Shown: one piece after another, positions 38,138-46,982 of the stretch
How the letters are laid out: the number at the start of each line of letters is the position of its first letter
Numbering within the stretch: the stretch's first letter is position 1
Assembly (NCBI RefSeq): GCF_032878955.1
Contig: NZ_CP043839.1
Location: 3,286,001-3,350,000 of the forward strand
Reading direction: 5' to 3'
DNA from: Butyricimonas paravirosa
GTDB taxonomy: Bacteria; Bacteroidota; Bacteroidia; Bacteroidales; Marinifilaceae
DNA: 64,000 nt
The notes under the pieces: generated by a model
What the model was told of the DNA's origin: nothing
Database searches by the model: none
The model's input: only the letters and a program-made list of their open reading frames with translations
Made by a program: the position numbers and the translations under genes

Positions 38138-40219
38138 ATGAAAAAATTATTATCGGTGTTTGTGGGGCTATTGTGCTCCGTTGCTGTTTTTGCTCAAACA
38201 GATTTTCAAGAGTTGTCTTTAGAGGAAGCTTGCAAGAAGGCAAAAACGGAAAATAAACCTATATTCTTGGATTGTTACACCTCTTGGTGTGGCCCGTGTA
38301 AAATGATGGCAAATGAGGTCTTCACGCTGAAAGAGGCTGGTGATTATTTTAATAAGAATTTTGTCTGTGTGAAAACGGACATGGAAAAAGGAGGCGGACC
38401 GGCTATTGGTAAGCAATACGGGGTTGATGCGTATCCGACCTTTTTGGTTATCAATGCGGATGGTAAGTTAATGCATAAAGTGGTTGGAGCGATGCCTCTT
38501 GAAAAGTTAATAGAGAGTGTAGAGATTGGTTTAAAAGCCAGTAGTCTCGCTGAATACGAGGCGTCGTACCAGGCGGGAAAGCTTGATTTGACAGAGCAAA
38601 TGGCGTACTGGAAATTGCTTTCTGTTTCAGGAGATGTTGCCAAGGCTCAAAGTGTAGGTGATAATCTTTGGGGAAAGCTTACGGAGAAAGATAAATTGAG
38701 TGCCGCTTATTGGCCTTTGTTACAATCAAGAGCAACCTCTTTGGAGAGTGAGGAACTGAAATTTGTTTGTGCCAACCGGGGACATTTTGAAAAGGAGATA
38801 GGAAAAGAAGAGGTTGGAGATTTGATCTATAATTCTTTCATGTCAGAATTAAATTTGATGATCGTGTACCAATTGCCCGCGAAGAAATATGATAAGATTC
38901 CGGGTATTCGAGATTTACTTGAGAATAACGATGTACCTCGTAAGGATGCACTTTTTAAAATGATAGACTTGGCGGAAGCCCGGGGAAAATATGATGCAAC
39001 CGGCTTTATGGATGCTCTTGATACAAATTTGGATGTATTGAATGATTCTGAAAAAAGTTGGGTATTTGAAGGTGGAAATCTGTTTATTTCGATGTTCAAA
39101 GATAAAGCACAACTGAAGAGATTGGGAGAGATCGCTATTCGTGAAAAAGAATTGATCAGAGACGAGGTCGCTAAAAACAAGGTTACTAAAATAGCTTTTA
39201 ACTTTAGACGTGCGGGAAATGATGGTGTGTACTGGGAGAATTTGAAGACATTAAGAGAGGTGCTGGCACAAGCTGACGTGGAAGGCAAATATGTATTTTT
39301 GGATTGTCATAACAATGGGCAGACCACGAAGACAATCGATAATCAACTCTTTACGCGGAAAGAGGTAGAGGATTTACTGAATAAATTTTTTATAAATTAC
39401 AGGGTGAATCTTGGGGAAGAAGAAGGGGCCAAGGTTATCAGAAGGTATGGTATAAATATTCCTAATGTAATGCTTGTACTTGATAAGGAAGGGAATGTTC
39501 GACACATGATATCTAATGTCATGGATGGTAATTTTATTGAACGAGTGAAAGAGACTTTCGATGATAATAAAGCTTTTGGTGTTCTTGAGGCTAGGTATGT
39601 TAGGGGAGATCGTTCTCCGGAATTTATGGTCCAATATTTAACGGCATTGAGTAAGGTGACTAATAGTTCTAAGATGGCCCTTGTTGCCGTAGAGTTATTT
39701 GCCTCGTTAAATGACGAACAGAGAACCTCTCCTGAATTTTGGATGTTGTATAATCCTCAATTTTCTAGGATAAGTTCTGAAATGAAAAATTATTTATTTT
39801 CTCATCTTCAAGAATTCAGAGAGAAAATAGGTACAGAAAAGGTGGATCAAACTGTTGTCAATCAAATCTATTCTGATCTTTCCAGTGTTCTTTATACTCA
39901 GGAATCAAGATATACTGTTGATGATATTAATAATATCATACAATTTATTAAACGTCATGATATACAGGATTCGCAGCAATTACTCTGTATTGCAAATATT
40001 ACTAAGCTATTTAAGAGTAAGGTGCGTAGTGTTAAGGATTATAAGAAAGCATGCAAAGGGTTGAAACCGGAAAATATTCCGTTTGCTGATTTATACGCGA
40101 ATATTCTTGCCGTGGAGCCGGAAAGAACGGATGAGTGGAACGCATGGGGAAAAGAGATTGTAGAGTCTCTTACAGATCCCGGATATATACAATGGTATAA
40201 GCAATTTCTTCAACTCTAA
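38138..40219 (+). CDS. Exported double thioredoxin-fold protein with one degenerate domain, locus 2
   Basis: 693 residues, about twice the size of the upstream paralogue; signal peptide ends AVFAQ. The first thioredoxin domain (about 20-130) is intact, with Cys51-Gly-Pro-Cys54. A second thioredoxin-like domain lies at about 380-480: KYVFLDCHNNGQTTK is followed by VIRRYGINIPNVMLVLDKEG, the normal cis-Pro region, but the Cys-x-x-Cys is replaced by Asn/Gly/Thr. The architecture suggests an internal duplication with loss of redox chemistry in one half. Last gene of locus 2; no clear terminator directly behind it. Confidence 0.83.
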   Translation: MKKLLSVFVGLLCSVAVFAQTDFQELSLEEACKKAKTENKPIFLDCYTSWCGPCKMMANEVFTLKEAGDYFNKNFVCVKTDMEKGGGPAIGKQYGVDAYPTFLVINADGKLMHKVVGAMPLEKLIESVEIGLKASSLAEYEASYQAGKLDLTEQMAYWKLLSVSGDVAKAQSVGDNLWGKLTEKDKLSAAYWPLLQSRATSLESEELKFVCANRGHFEKEIGKEEVGDLIYNSFMSELNLMIVYQLPAKKYDKIPGIRDLLENNDVPRKDALFKMIDLAEARGKYDATGFMDALDTNLDVLNDSEKSWVFEGGNLFISMFKDKAQLKRLGEIAIREKELIRDEVAKNKVTKIAFNFRRAGNDGVYWENLKTLREVLAQADVEGKYVFLDCHNNGQTTKTIDNQLFTRKEVEDLLNKFFINYRVNLGEEEGAKVIRRYGINIPNVMLVLDKEGNVRHMISNVMDGNFIERVKETFDDNKAFGVLEARYVRGDRSPEFMVQYLTALSKVTNSSKMALVAVELFASLNDEQRTSPEFWMLYNPQFSRISSEMKNYLFSHLQEFREKIGTEKVDQTVVNQIYSDLSSVLYTQESRYTVDDINNIIQFIKRHDIQDSQQLLCIANITKLFKSKVRSVKDYKKACKGLKPENIPFADLYANILAVEPERTDEWNAWGKEIVESLTDPGYIQWYKQFLQL

Positions 40220-40285
40220 AGAATGTGTGTAGTTGTATGTCAAGCGGATTTTATCGGGAGTTCTATAAAGAATTTTGTATTATTA

Positions 40286-40432
40286 CGTGATCACTACCTG
40301 ATTACAACCGGAAGTAACATTCTCGTTAAACTATTAATATACTTTATGAACCTTATTATATATAAGGTTCATATAAGGTTTCTATAAGGTATCTATAAGG
40401 TTCATGACGGTAGTGTTCAGGTAGTGATCATG
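40286..40432. repeat. Inverted repeat flanking the 11-base array
   Basis: TGATCACTACCTGA at 40288-40301 and its exact complement TCAGGTAGTGATCA at 40417-40430; with one mismatch the match extends to 17 bases. The arms are 115 bases apart. Could be an operator pair, a recombination site pair or a large hairpin. Confidence 0.7.
40361..40404. repeat. Four tandem 11-base repeats (TATAAGGTnnn)
   Basis: Units start at 40361, 40372, 40383 and 40394: TATAAGGTTCA, TATAAGGTTTC, TATAAGGTATC, TATAAGGTTCA. The period of about one helical turn would place bound proteins on one face of DNA. The first unit also forms a perfect 11-base stem with ATGAACCTTAT at 40346-40356. Confidence 0.8.
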
Positions 40433-40521
40433 TTATAATTATCTTTTCGGGATAGAATCGGCAATAACTTATGACTTATTATAGAATCAATTACGATTGA
40501 TCCGGGTAAAAAATGGAATGT

Positions 40522-40583
40522 AAATATTTATTCTCATCCTAGAGAGCCTTTATAAAGGACAAACGGGGTGGGAATAAATATTT
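40522..40583. repeat. A/T-rich inverted repeat with internal palindrome
   Basis: AAATATTTATTC (40522-40533) and GAATAAATATTT (40572-40583) are exact complements; pairing continues imperfectly inward. Between them lies the 12-base palindrome CCTTTATAAAGG (40547-40558). Confidence 0.75.
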
Positions 40584-40609
40584 ATTTATTTTTTTCGAAA
40601 ATATCTGTC

Positions 40610-40639
40610 ACCCGTTTTTTCGGATCATGTGTTCTATTT
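40610..40639 (+). promoter_or_regulatory. Conserved pre-fecR motif, locus 3 (candidate ECF promoter)
   Basis: ACCCGTTTTTTC at 40610-40621 and TTCTATTT at 40632-40639. It overlaps the ATG at 40627, which argues for the later fecR start at 40651. Its presence suggests that an ECF sigma factor encoded elsewhere acts here. Confidence 0.5.
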
Positions 40640-40650
40640 ATGAAAGACAC

Positions 40651-41820
40651 ATGGAAAAGATGAAAAAATGGAGTCAAATATATGAATGGTCCAAAAGAGT
40701 CAGGACTTATTTGGAGGAAGATTTTTCCTCTTCGTCTCTTGACGAGGAAGATATTATCGTTCGCCGTGTTACGGAACGATTGTCTGATCCGGATTATCTG
40801 CGGGGGAAAGGACAGGAACAAGGGCGTTTCGATGCGGAGACGGCTTTTAGGAAATTACGACGGAGAAATTCACGTCGGGTTATGATTCGAGTGGGAAGTG
40901 TTGCCGCTGTTTTGGTATTGATCGTGGGGATAGTTGTTTTATATAAGGGAGATTTTTCTCAAGAGAAAAACGTGTTGAAATTGACACAAGGGGTAATTCC
41001 AGCTCTTCTGCCGGGAACAAACAAGGCGATTTTGCATTTGGCGGATGGCCGGGAGCTCATTTTGAATGATGCTTTGCGGGCGAAAATCGAGACAAAAGAG
41101 GGCGTGGTGGAAGTGGATTCGATGGGGGTAGTTTATGGAATAAAAGTGGATTCCGTGGCAACGGAAAAGGTGCAGGAATATCACGTTATGACGATACCAC
41201 GCGGGGGTGAATTTCATTTGACATTGGCCGATGGAACTCAGGTGTGGCTGAATTCAGAGACGGAATTACGTTTCCCGGTTCATTTTGCAGGGGGAGAGCG
41301 GAAAGTGTATTTGAAAGGGGAGGCATATTTTGATGTGACCGAGGATGCCGCTCGTCCTTTCGTGGTGGAGACTTCGATGGGCGATATAAAAGTGTTGGGA
41401 ACGGCGTTTAACGTTTCGGTTTATGATGAGCGAACGATGGCGGCGACGCTGGAGAAGGGGAGTATATGTTATTTGAAAGATTCCCGAAAGGGGGTGCTGA
41501 TCAAACCGGGAGAACAGTTGGTTTGTACGGAAGATTCCGATTTACCTGTGGTTCGGAAAGTGAATACCCGGTTGTACACGGCTTGGAAAGATAATCTTTT
41601 CTGTTTCGAAGAACAGTATTTAGATCAGATCATGTTGACGTTGGCTCGTTGGTACGATTTCCAAGTGAAATTTGAATCCGAGGAATTGAAAAAATTGGAG
41701 TTATCGGGAACATTGGATAAATATTCGGATATACAGCCTTTATTGCGGTTATTCGAATTGGGTACGGATGTGAAATTTGAAATTCAAAATAAAGTTATTT
41801 ATGTGCGGAAAGTAAAATAA
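40651..41820 (+). CDS. FecR family anti-sigma factor, locus 3 (no sigma gene adjacent)
   Basis: 389 residues from the ATG at 40651. An upstream in-frame ATG at 40627 falls inside the conserved promoter-like motif; 40660 is another option. One membrane segment at about 78-98 (VGSVAAVLVLIVGIVVLY). FecR domain: RGGEFHLTLADGTQVWLNS and GERKVYLKGEAYFDV; DUF4974-type end: EEQYLDQIMLTLARWYDF. It differs from the other three loci in lacking its own sigma gene; the N-terminal region is unlike theirs and more basic, perhaps reflecting another partner. Confidence 0.9.
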   Translation: MEKMKKWSQIYEWSKRVRTYLEEDFSSSSLDEEDIIVRRVTERLSDPDYLRGKGQEQGRFDAETAFRKLRRRNSRRVMIRVGSVAAVLVLIVGIVVLYKGDFSQEKNVLKLTQGVIPALLPGTNKAILHLADGRELILNDALRAKIETKEGVVEVDSMGVVYGIKVDSVATEKVQEYHVMTIPRGGEFHLTLADGTQVWLNSETELRFPVHFAGGERKVYLKGEAYFDVTEDAARPFVVETSMGDIKVLGTAFNVSVYDERTMAATLEKGSICYLKDSRKGVLIKPGEQLVCTEDSDLPVVRKVNTRLYTAWKDNLFCFEEQYLDQIMLTLARWYDFQVKFESEELKKLELSGTLDKYSDIQPLLRLFELGTDVKFEIQNKVIYVRKVK

Positions 41821-41865
41821 AAGGATTCGATTCGCCAGCGACCAAACTATAGAATCAAATCCTTT
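41820..41865 (+). promoter_or_regulatory. Hairpin between fecR and susC, locus 3
   Basis: AAAGGATT-C-GATTC / GAATC-A-AATCCTTT: 13 base pairs around one mismatch, starting at the last base of the fecR stop codon, loop 18 bases. No T-run. Confidence 0.5.
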
Positions 41866-41905
41866 GTATTTAGAGTTTATAAACCCTTTAAACTGAAACA
41901 AAGTT

Positions 41906-44900
41906 ATGAAAAAAAATCCACCTAACGTGTGGGTACGACCACATTGTGTCAAAAAAATGTTACAAGTCATGAAACTAGCTTTACTTTTTGTGGTGTTGTT
42001 TTTCACCTCAGCGAGTGCGTTTACCCAACGGGTGAGCCTTTCGGTGAAAGCGGAAACGACGTTGAACGAGGTGCTAAAACAAGTGAAGGATCAAACGGGT
42101 GTTCGAATTTTGTACGATGCCGGGAAGATGAAACGTGTATCATGTCGGGAGATGAAAATTGCCGATTTAGAGGTTGCGGAGGCATTGAGGCAAATTTTGA
42201 AAGATACCCGTTTTGAGTTTTTCGAGGAAGGTGGGGTGTTTATCGTGCGAGAGGCTTTGTCGCAACAGGCGAAAGTGATTCGCCTTGTGGGGATGGTGAC
42301 GGACGAGAAGAAACAACCGTTACCGGGGGTGACTGTTCAGTTGAAAGGATTTTCAGTTGGAACAGCGACAAACGGGGCAGGGATGTACCAATTATCCATT
42401 CCGAATGCCCCGGAGAAGTTTTCTTTGATTTTTTCTTTTGTGGGGATGATTTCTCAAGAGGTGGTCTATGCGGGAAAGGATACTATTAATGTAGTAATGA
42501 AAGAGGACGTGGAGACGTTGGATGACGTGGTGGTCACCGGTTACATGACCTTGGACAAGAGTAAGTACGTGGGGGCGATTAACAAGGTGTATGCGAGAGA
42601 TATTATGATCCCGGGGGAAAGTACAATTGACCAGATGTTGCAGGGAGTAATCCCGGGAATGTCCGTGCGGATTACTTCCGGAATGGTTGGATCGACGCCT
42701 AAAATTAGGATTCGTGGAACATCGACATTGTTGGGTAGTCAAGATCCGGTGTGGGTGGTTGATGGGGTCATTCAGCGAGACCCGCTTCCGATCAGTGAAA
42801 CGGATGCTTCTCTTTCCAGTGATTTGGAGAATCTACGGGATATTGCCGCTAATGCGATTTCTTGGTTGAATCCCTCGGATATAGAGTCGTTGACCGTGTT
42901 GAAGGATGCGTCGGCAACTGCCATCTACGGTTCGAAGGCGGCAAACGGGGTGATCGTGATCAGTACTAAAAAGGCTCAGGCGGGTTCCGCATCTCTTTCC
43001 TATTCGGGAAGTTTCAGTATTGGTCAGCGTCCCCGTTACGGTTTGTACAATCAAATGAATTCTAGGGAATTGATGGATTTTTCCAGAGAAATGTACGAAG
43101 ACCGGGTGCGCTACCCCAGTGCTATATTACCTATCGGGTATGCCGGGTTGGTGAAGAAATTGACGAACAAGGAGATTACTCATGAACAGTTGGAAGAGGA
43201 GTATAACAAGATGGCAAACAATAACACGGATTGGTTTGATCTTTTGTTCCGTAATTCTTTTAATCACAAGCATAATTTGAGTATTACCGGGGGATCGGAG
43301 AAGATTGCCAGTCGTGCGTCCATCGGTATTACCGAGGAAAAAGGAGAGGCACGGGGGAATGAAGGCAAGACGTTTACCGGTAGCTCGAACACGGTATTGC
43401 AGTTGATCCCGAACTTGAGGATTAGCTTGAATCTGAATGGTAGTTACCGGGAAATGTTTGGTTTTGCCTATGAGGTCAGTCCGTTTAATTATGCATATAA
43501 CACGGCGCGGACTATCCCGTTGTATAACGAGGACGGCACGTTGTATTATCATGAAAAATGGGGAAATTCCAGTACGGCTATTTCCGGGAAAAGCTGGTAT
43601 GGATATAATATTTTGAATGAAATAAATAACACGGGTAACGAGAACCGGACCAAGATGGTGTCTTCAAGTATTGATGTTTCGTGGAAGATTTTGCCTTATC
43701 TGGAGTACCAGGGGTTGGTTTCTTACACGGTGAGTTCGTCGGAAGTCAAGTCGTATGCCACGGAATATTCCCATTATATCAGTTCTCTTCGGGGATACGA
43801 GGTAGGTGAGGTGACAGCGAATAGTAAGGAGGAGAAGATGACACGATTGCCTTTTGGCGGGTTGCTGGTGATGGAAAATGCCACGACAAATACTTGGTCA
43901 GTTCGGAATAGTTTGGTATTTAATAAATTATACAAAGATGTGCATAGCGTGACGTTGCAGGTGGGATTTGAAGTTTCTTCCAACACGTCTACCGGTTCGA
44001 GAAATACGCGCTATGGTTATTTGCGTTACCGGGGAGAGGCTTTCGCTTCCATACCGACGACCTATACCACGGTGAATAATGCTGTGGCTCAACAAAACCC
44101 TCTTTTGGAGACGATGAGAACAGCGTCGTCTGTAACGAACCGTGAGAATAATTATGTCAGTGAGTTTTTGACTGCGGTATATTCTTTTGATAATCGGTAT
44201 GTTGTGAATTTTAATGCCCGTTTGGATGCGTCCAATCGTTTCGGACAGGACAAAAATGATCGGTTCGAACCGACTTGGTCTATCGGGGCAAAATGGAGAG
44301 TGGGTAGTGAGCCGTTTACCCGTAATTGGAACTGGATGGAATCTTTGGATATATCCGGGTCTTACGGTTACCAGGGGAATTCGGTGGAAGAGGTGTCTCC
44401 TTATTTGATCGCCAGTGATGGGGGATTGAGTCAATTTTATAACCAGTACACGTTGAATATAAAGTATTTGCCTTACGAGAAACTGGGATGGGAGAAGACG
44501 AAATCATGGAATGCAAGCGTGGATCTTTCTTTCTTGAAGGGACGGATGAACGTGGTGTTCAATGCTTATGGGAAAAAGAGTGACGTTATTGCTTCCCGAC
44601 AGGTTCCGGGAGAGAACGGGATGTTGAATTCCAGAATTTTCGGAACGGAAATGGATAATAAGGGCTACGAGTTGACCGTTAATTTTATTTCTGTTCGCAC
44701 GCAAGACTGGACTTGGTCATTCTCCGTGAATACGGGAAAGGTGACGAATAAGATCTCGGATAATGAACGAGTGAATAAGTTGGAAGATTTCTTGGACGGT
44801 TCGGCTGTTATAAACGGGAAGTCGTATAACACGTTTTACTCTTTCCAGTATAAGGAGTTGAGTCAAGAGAATGGTGAACCTTTGTTCCATAATTTGGATA

Positions 44901-45490
44901 TTGAGAAGACGAATGATTTCACGGAGTTTTTGGTGCGTAGCGGGAATTTTGATTCCGATTTCACGGGAGGTTTCAACACGCAGGTGAGATATAAGAGATT
45001 GTCGTTTACCATGCAGTTCGCCATGCAGTTTGGTGGGCAGGATCGTTTGCCGGAATTGTATACCGGTACATTGAAAGGTGTTCCGGGACCGCAGGAAAAT
45101 GTTTCACGCCAATTGAAGAAACGTTGGCGGAAAGCGGGTGACCAGACTGATATTCCGGCAGTGCCGAATTATAACAGTGCCAGTTCGTTTGGTTATGTTT
45201 CATTGCCGGTGTTGTCTGGAACGAGTTCGATGACTCCTTATGCCATGTACAGCCAGTCAGATCTTCGGGTAGCCGACACGGATTTGATCCGTTGCCGTCA
45301 AATAGCGCTTACGTATAGTGTGGGTGAAAGTATTTTGAAGGCTCTTCACTTGAAGTACGCGAGTATCAGTTGGAGCATGAGTAACCCGTTTATGATTGCT
45401 TTTGACAAGGCATGGAAGGGGTTGGATCCGGAGACGAAGAATTGGCCTGCGCGGCGGACAACGTCTCTTTCTTTAAACGTGACTTTTTAA
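41906..45490 (+). CDS. SusC/RagA family TonB-dependent receptor with STN domain, locus 3
   Basis: 1,194 residues. Signal peptide (ending SAFTQ), STN domain (about 45-115, TTLNEVLKQVKDQTGVRIL), regulatory-like domain (about 130-205, KKQPLPGVTVQLKG to GKDTINVVMKEDV), plug with STIDQMLQGVIPGM and KIRIRGTSTLLG, then AIYGSKAANGVIVISTKK and the barrel ending SLNVTF. The plug is like locus 2; the regulatory-like domain is closest to locus 4. It should import substrate with the SusD encoded downstream and signal to the FecR upstream. Confidence 0.93.
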   Translation: MKKNPPNVWVRPHCVKKMLQVMKLALLFVVLFFTSASAFTQRVSLSVKAETTLNEVLKQVKDQTGVRILYDAGKMKRVSCREMKIADLEVAEALRQILKDTRFEFFEEGGVFIVREALSQQAKVIRLVGMVTDEKKQPLPGVTVQLKGFSVGTATNGAGMYQLSIPNAPEKFSLIFSFVGMISQEVVYAGKDTINVVMKEDVETLDDVVVTGYMTLDKSKYVGAINKVYARDIMIPGESTIDQMLQGVIPGMSVRITSGMVGSTPKIRIRGTSTLLGSQDPVWVVDGVIQRDPLPISETDASLSSDLENLRDIAANAISWLNPSDIESLTVLKDASATAIYGSKAANGVIVISTKKAQAGSASLSYSGSFSIGQRPRYGLYNQMNSRELMDFSREMYEDRVRYPSAILPIGYAGLVKKLTNKEITHEQLEEEYNKMANNNTDWFDLLFRNSFNHKHNLSITGGSEKIASRASIGITEEKGEARGNEGKTFTGSSNTVLQLIPNLRISLNLNGSYREMFGFAYEVSPFNYAYNTARTIPLYNEDGTLYYHEKWGNSSTAISGKSWYGYNILNEINNTGNENRTKMVSSSIDVSWKILPYLEYQGLVSYTVSSSEVKSYATEYSHYISSLRGYEVGEVTANSKEEKMTRLPFGGLLVMENATTNTWSVRNSLVFNKLYKDVHSVTLQVGFEVSSNTSTGSRNTRYGYLRYRGEAFASIPTTYTTVNNAVAQQNPLLETMRTASSVTNRENNYVSEFLTAVYSFDNRYVVNFNARLDASNRFGQDKNDRFEPTWSIGAKWRVGSEPFTRNWNWMESLDISGSYGYQGNSVEEVSPYLIASDGGLSQFYNQYTLNIKYLPYEKLGWEKTKSWNASVDLSFLKGRMNVVFNAYGKKSDVIASRQVPGENGMLNSRIFGTEMDNKGYELTVNFISVRTQDWTWSFSVNTGKVTNKISDNERVNKLEDFLDGSAVINGKSYNTFYSFQYKELSQENGEPLFHNLDIEKTNDFTEFLVRSGNFDSDFTGGFNTQVRYKRLSFTMQFAMQFGGQDRLPELYTGTLKGVPGPQENVSRQLKKRWRKAGDQTDIPAVPNYNSASSFGYVSLPVLSGTSSMTPYAMYSQSDLRVADTDLIRCRQIALTYSVGESILKALHLKYASISWSMSNPFMIAFDKAWKGLDPETKNWPARRTTSLSLNVTF

Positions 45491-45511
45491 CGAATGGAAC
45501 CGATAAACAAT

Positions 45512-46957
45512 ATGAAAATGAAAGAAAGAATTTTATTGATAATATTTACGTTGGGAATTCTGACTACGTCTTGTTCAGATTTCCTAGATTCCAAATCTCA
45601 GGATGAGGTAATACCTAAAACAACGAAAGATTTTCGTGAGTTGCTGCTGGGATCGGGCTATCCCGCTCCTGCTAATGCTCATCCTTTGTCTCTGACGGGA
45701 TATATGGATGATGATGTCGATACGGATTTGGGAAATAGTATGGCCGGTAGTGATCTTGTTAAGGGGATTTTTTCGGTTTTTACGTGGCAGGCTGATGCGG
45801 AAAAGTACGAGGGAACGATTATGAGCCCGGAGTTGGCGTCCACGCCTTATTATGCGATGTACGAGCGAATTAAGGGGTGTAATGCCGTGTTGGATTATAT
45901 TGATGAGGCTATCGGAACACCGCAAGAGATAAATCATATAAAAGCAGAGGCTTTGTCCGTGAGGGCGTTGTTTTATTTTTGGTTGGTGAATCTTTATGGA
46001 GAGCCTTATACGGAGAATCCGCAGGCGGCAGGTGTTCCCTTGAAACTTTCTTCTTCGGTGGAAGAGGTTAGCGTGGCTCGTGCGACGGTGGGACGGGTGT
46101 ATAATCGGATTCTGGAAGATTTGACGAAAGCGGCGGAGTTGTTTGGTGAAGAGAGCCGGGTGACCACGAATTTTAGAATAAATCGGCCGACGGTGGAAAT
46201 CCTTCTTTCACGGGTAAATCTTTATATGGGGAAATGGAAAGAGGCGGTGGAGGCGGCCACGGAGGCTATCCGGATTGGCGGGAAGTTAGCCGATTTGACA
46301 AAGATTGAGAAAAGCGGTGCGTTTGCTTGTGTCAGATATTCTTCACCGGAAGTGACTTGGATGTATGGTGGTGCGGGTATGGGTTTCTATATCGAGAGTG
46401 GGTTGAATATGGCAAAAGAACTGGAAGAAAGATACAGTGCTAACGACCGACGGATGGATCTTTATTATTCACATGATGCACTCAGAGGTTCCTATTATCT
46501 TCAAAAAGAGGGAACCCCGGCATACGGAGATCTTGGGTATGCTCCGAAACAGGCGATACGGATCTCGGAGGCTTATTTGAATCGGGCAGAGGCTTACGTG
46601 TTGTGGGATAATAAGGTGACGGAGGCTTTAGCGGATTTGAACGAGTTACGTCGGAATCGTATCGAGGGGTATTCGGATGTGTCTATCAGTGATCCTACTT
46701 TGTTATTGGAAGAGATTCGCAAGGAGCGTCGTTTGGAATTAGCTAGAGAAGGACATCGCTGGTTGGATTTGCGTCGTTACGGGATGCCTTCCATTAAACA
46801 TACGTGGTTGCCGGGAGTGGGGTTGACTTTACAGACTTTTGTGCTGAAGGCAAAGGACCCGATGTACACGTTACCATTGCCCGAAGCCGTATTGGGTGTT
46901 AACCCGGCTTTGAGTCAGAATGCTTCGGCCAATACCCCGGAACGTAAAGCGGAATGA
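45512..46957 (+). CDS. SusD/RagB family lipoprotein, locus 3
   Basis: 481 residues from the ATG at 45512, which gives a compact lipoprotein signal with lipobox TSC at Cys21; the ATG at 45494 would add six residues before it. Signatures: CSDFLDSKSQDEVIPKT, KAEALSVRALFYFWLVNLYGEPY and EEIRKERRLELAREGHRWLDLRRYG. Partner of the locus 3 SusC. Confidence 0.92.
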   Translation: MKMKERILLIIFTLGILTTSCSDFLDSKSQDEVIPKTTKDFRELLLGSGYPAPANAHPLSLTGYMDDDVDTDLGNSMAGSDLVKGIFSVFTWQADAEKYEGTIMSPELASTPYYAMYERIKGCNAVLDYIDEAIGTPQEINHIKAEALSVRALFYFWLVNLYGEPYTENPQAAGVPLKLSSSVEEVSVARATVGRVYNRILEDLTKAAELFGEESRVTTNFRINRPTVEILLSRVNLYMGKWKEAVEAATEAIRIGGKLADLTKIEKSGAFACVRYSSPEVTWMYGGAGMGFYIESGLNMAKELEERYSANDRRMDLYYSHDALRGSYYLQKEGTPAYGDLGYAPKQAIRISEAYLNRAEAYVLWDNKVTEALADLNELRRNRIEGYSDVSISDPTLLLEEIRKERRLELAREGHRWLDLRRYGMPSIKHTWLPGVGLTLQTFVLKAKDPMYTLPLPEAVLGVNPALSQNASANTPERKAE

Positions 46958-46982
46958 TGTGTATGAACGATTAAAAGAATTC

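Larger units (their letters stand above)
40220..40626. other. Repeat-rich regulatory region upstream of locus 3
   Basis: This gene-free 407-base stretch contains, in order: a 14-base inverted repeat enclosing an array of four 11-base repeats; a large A/T-rich inverted repeat with a central palindrome; and the ACCCGTTTTTTC motif directly before fecR. No TTTG-N20-TAnnTTTG promoter is visible, and no sigma gene precedes this fecR. Confidence 0.7.

Noticed and set aside
40361..40404. Possible CRISPR-like repeat array
   Set aside because: Units are 11 bases and directly adjacent, with no spacers and no cas genes.
40286..40432. Invertible promoter segment
   Set aside because: The inverted repeat arms fit, but no TAnnTTTG promoter is found on either strand between them and no recombinase gene is nearby. 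Kept only as a possibility within the regulatory-region finding.
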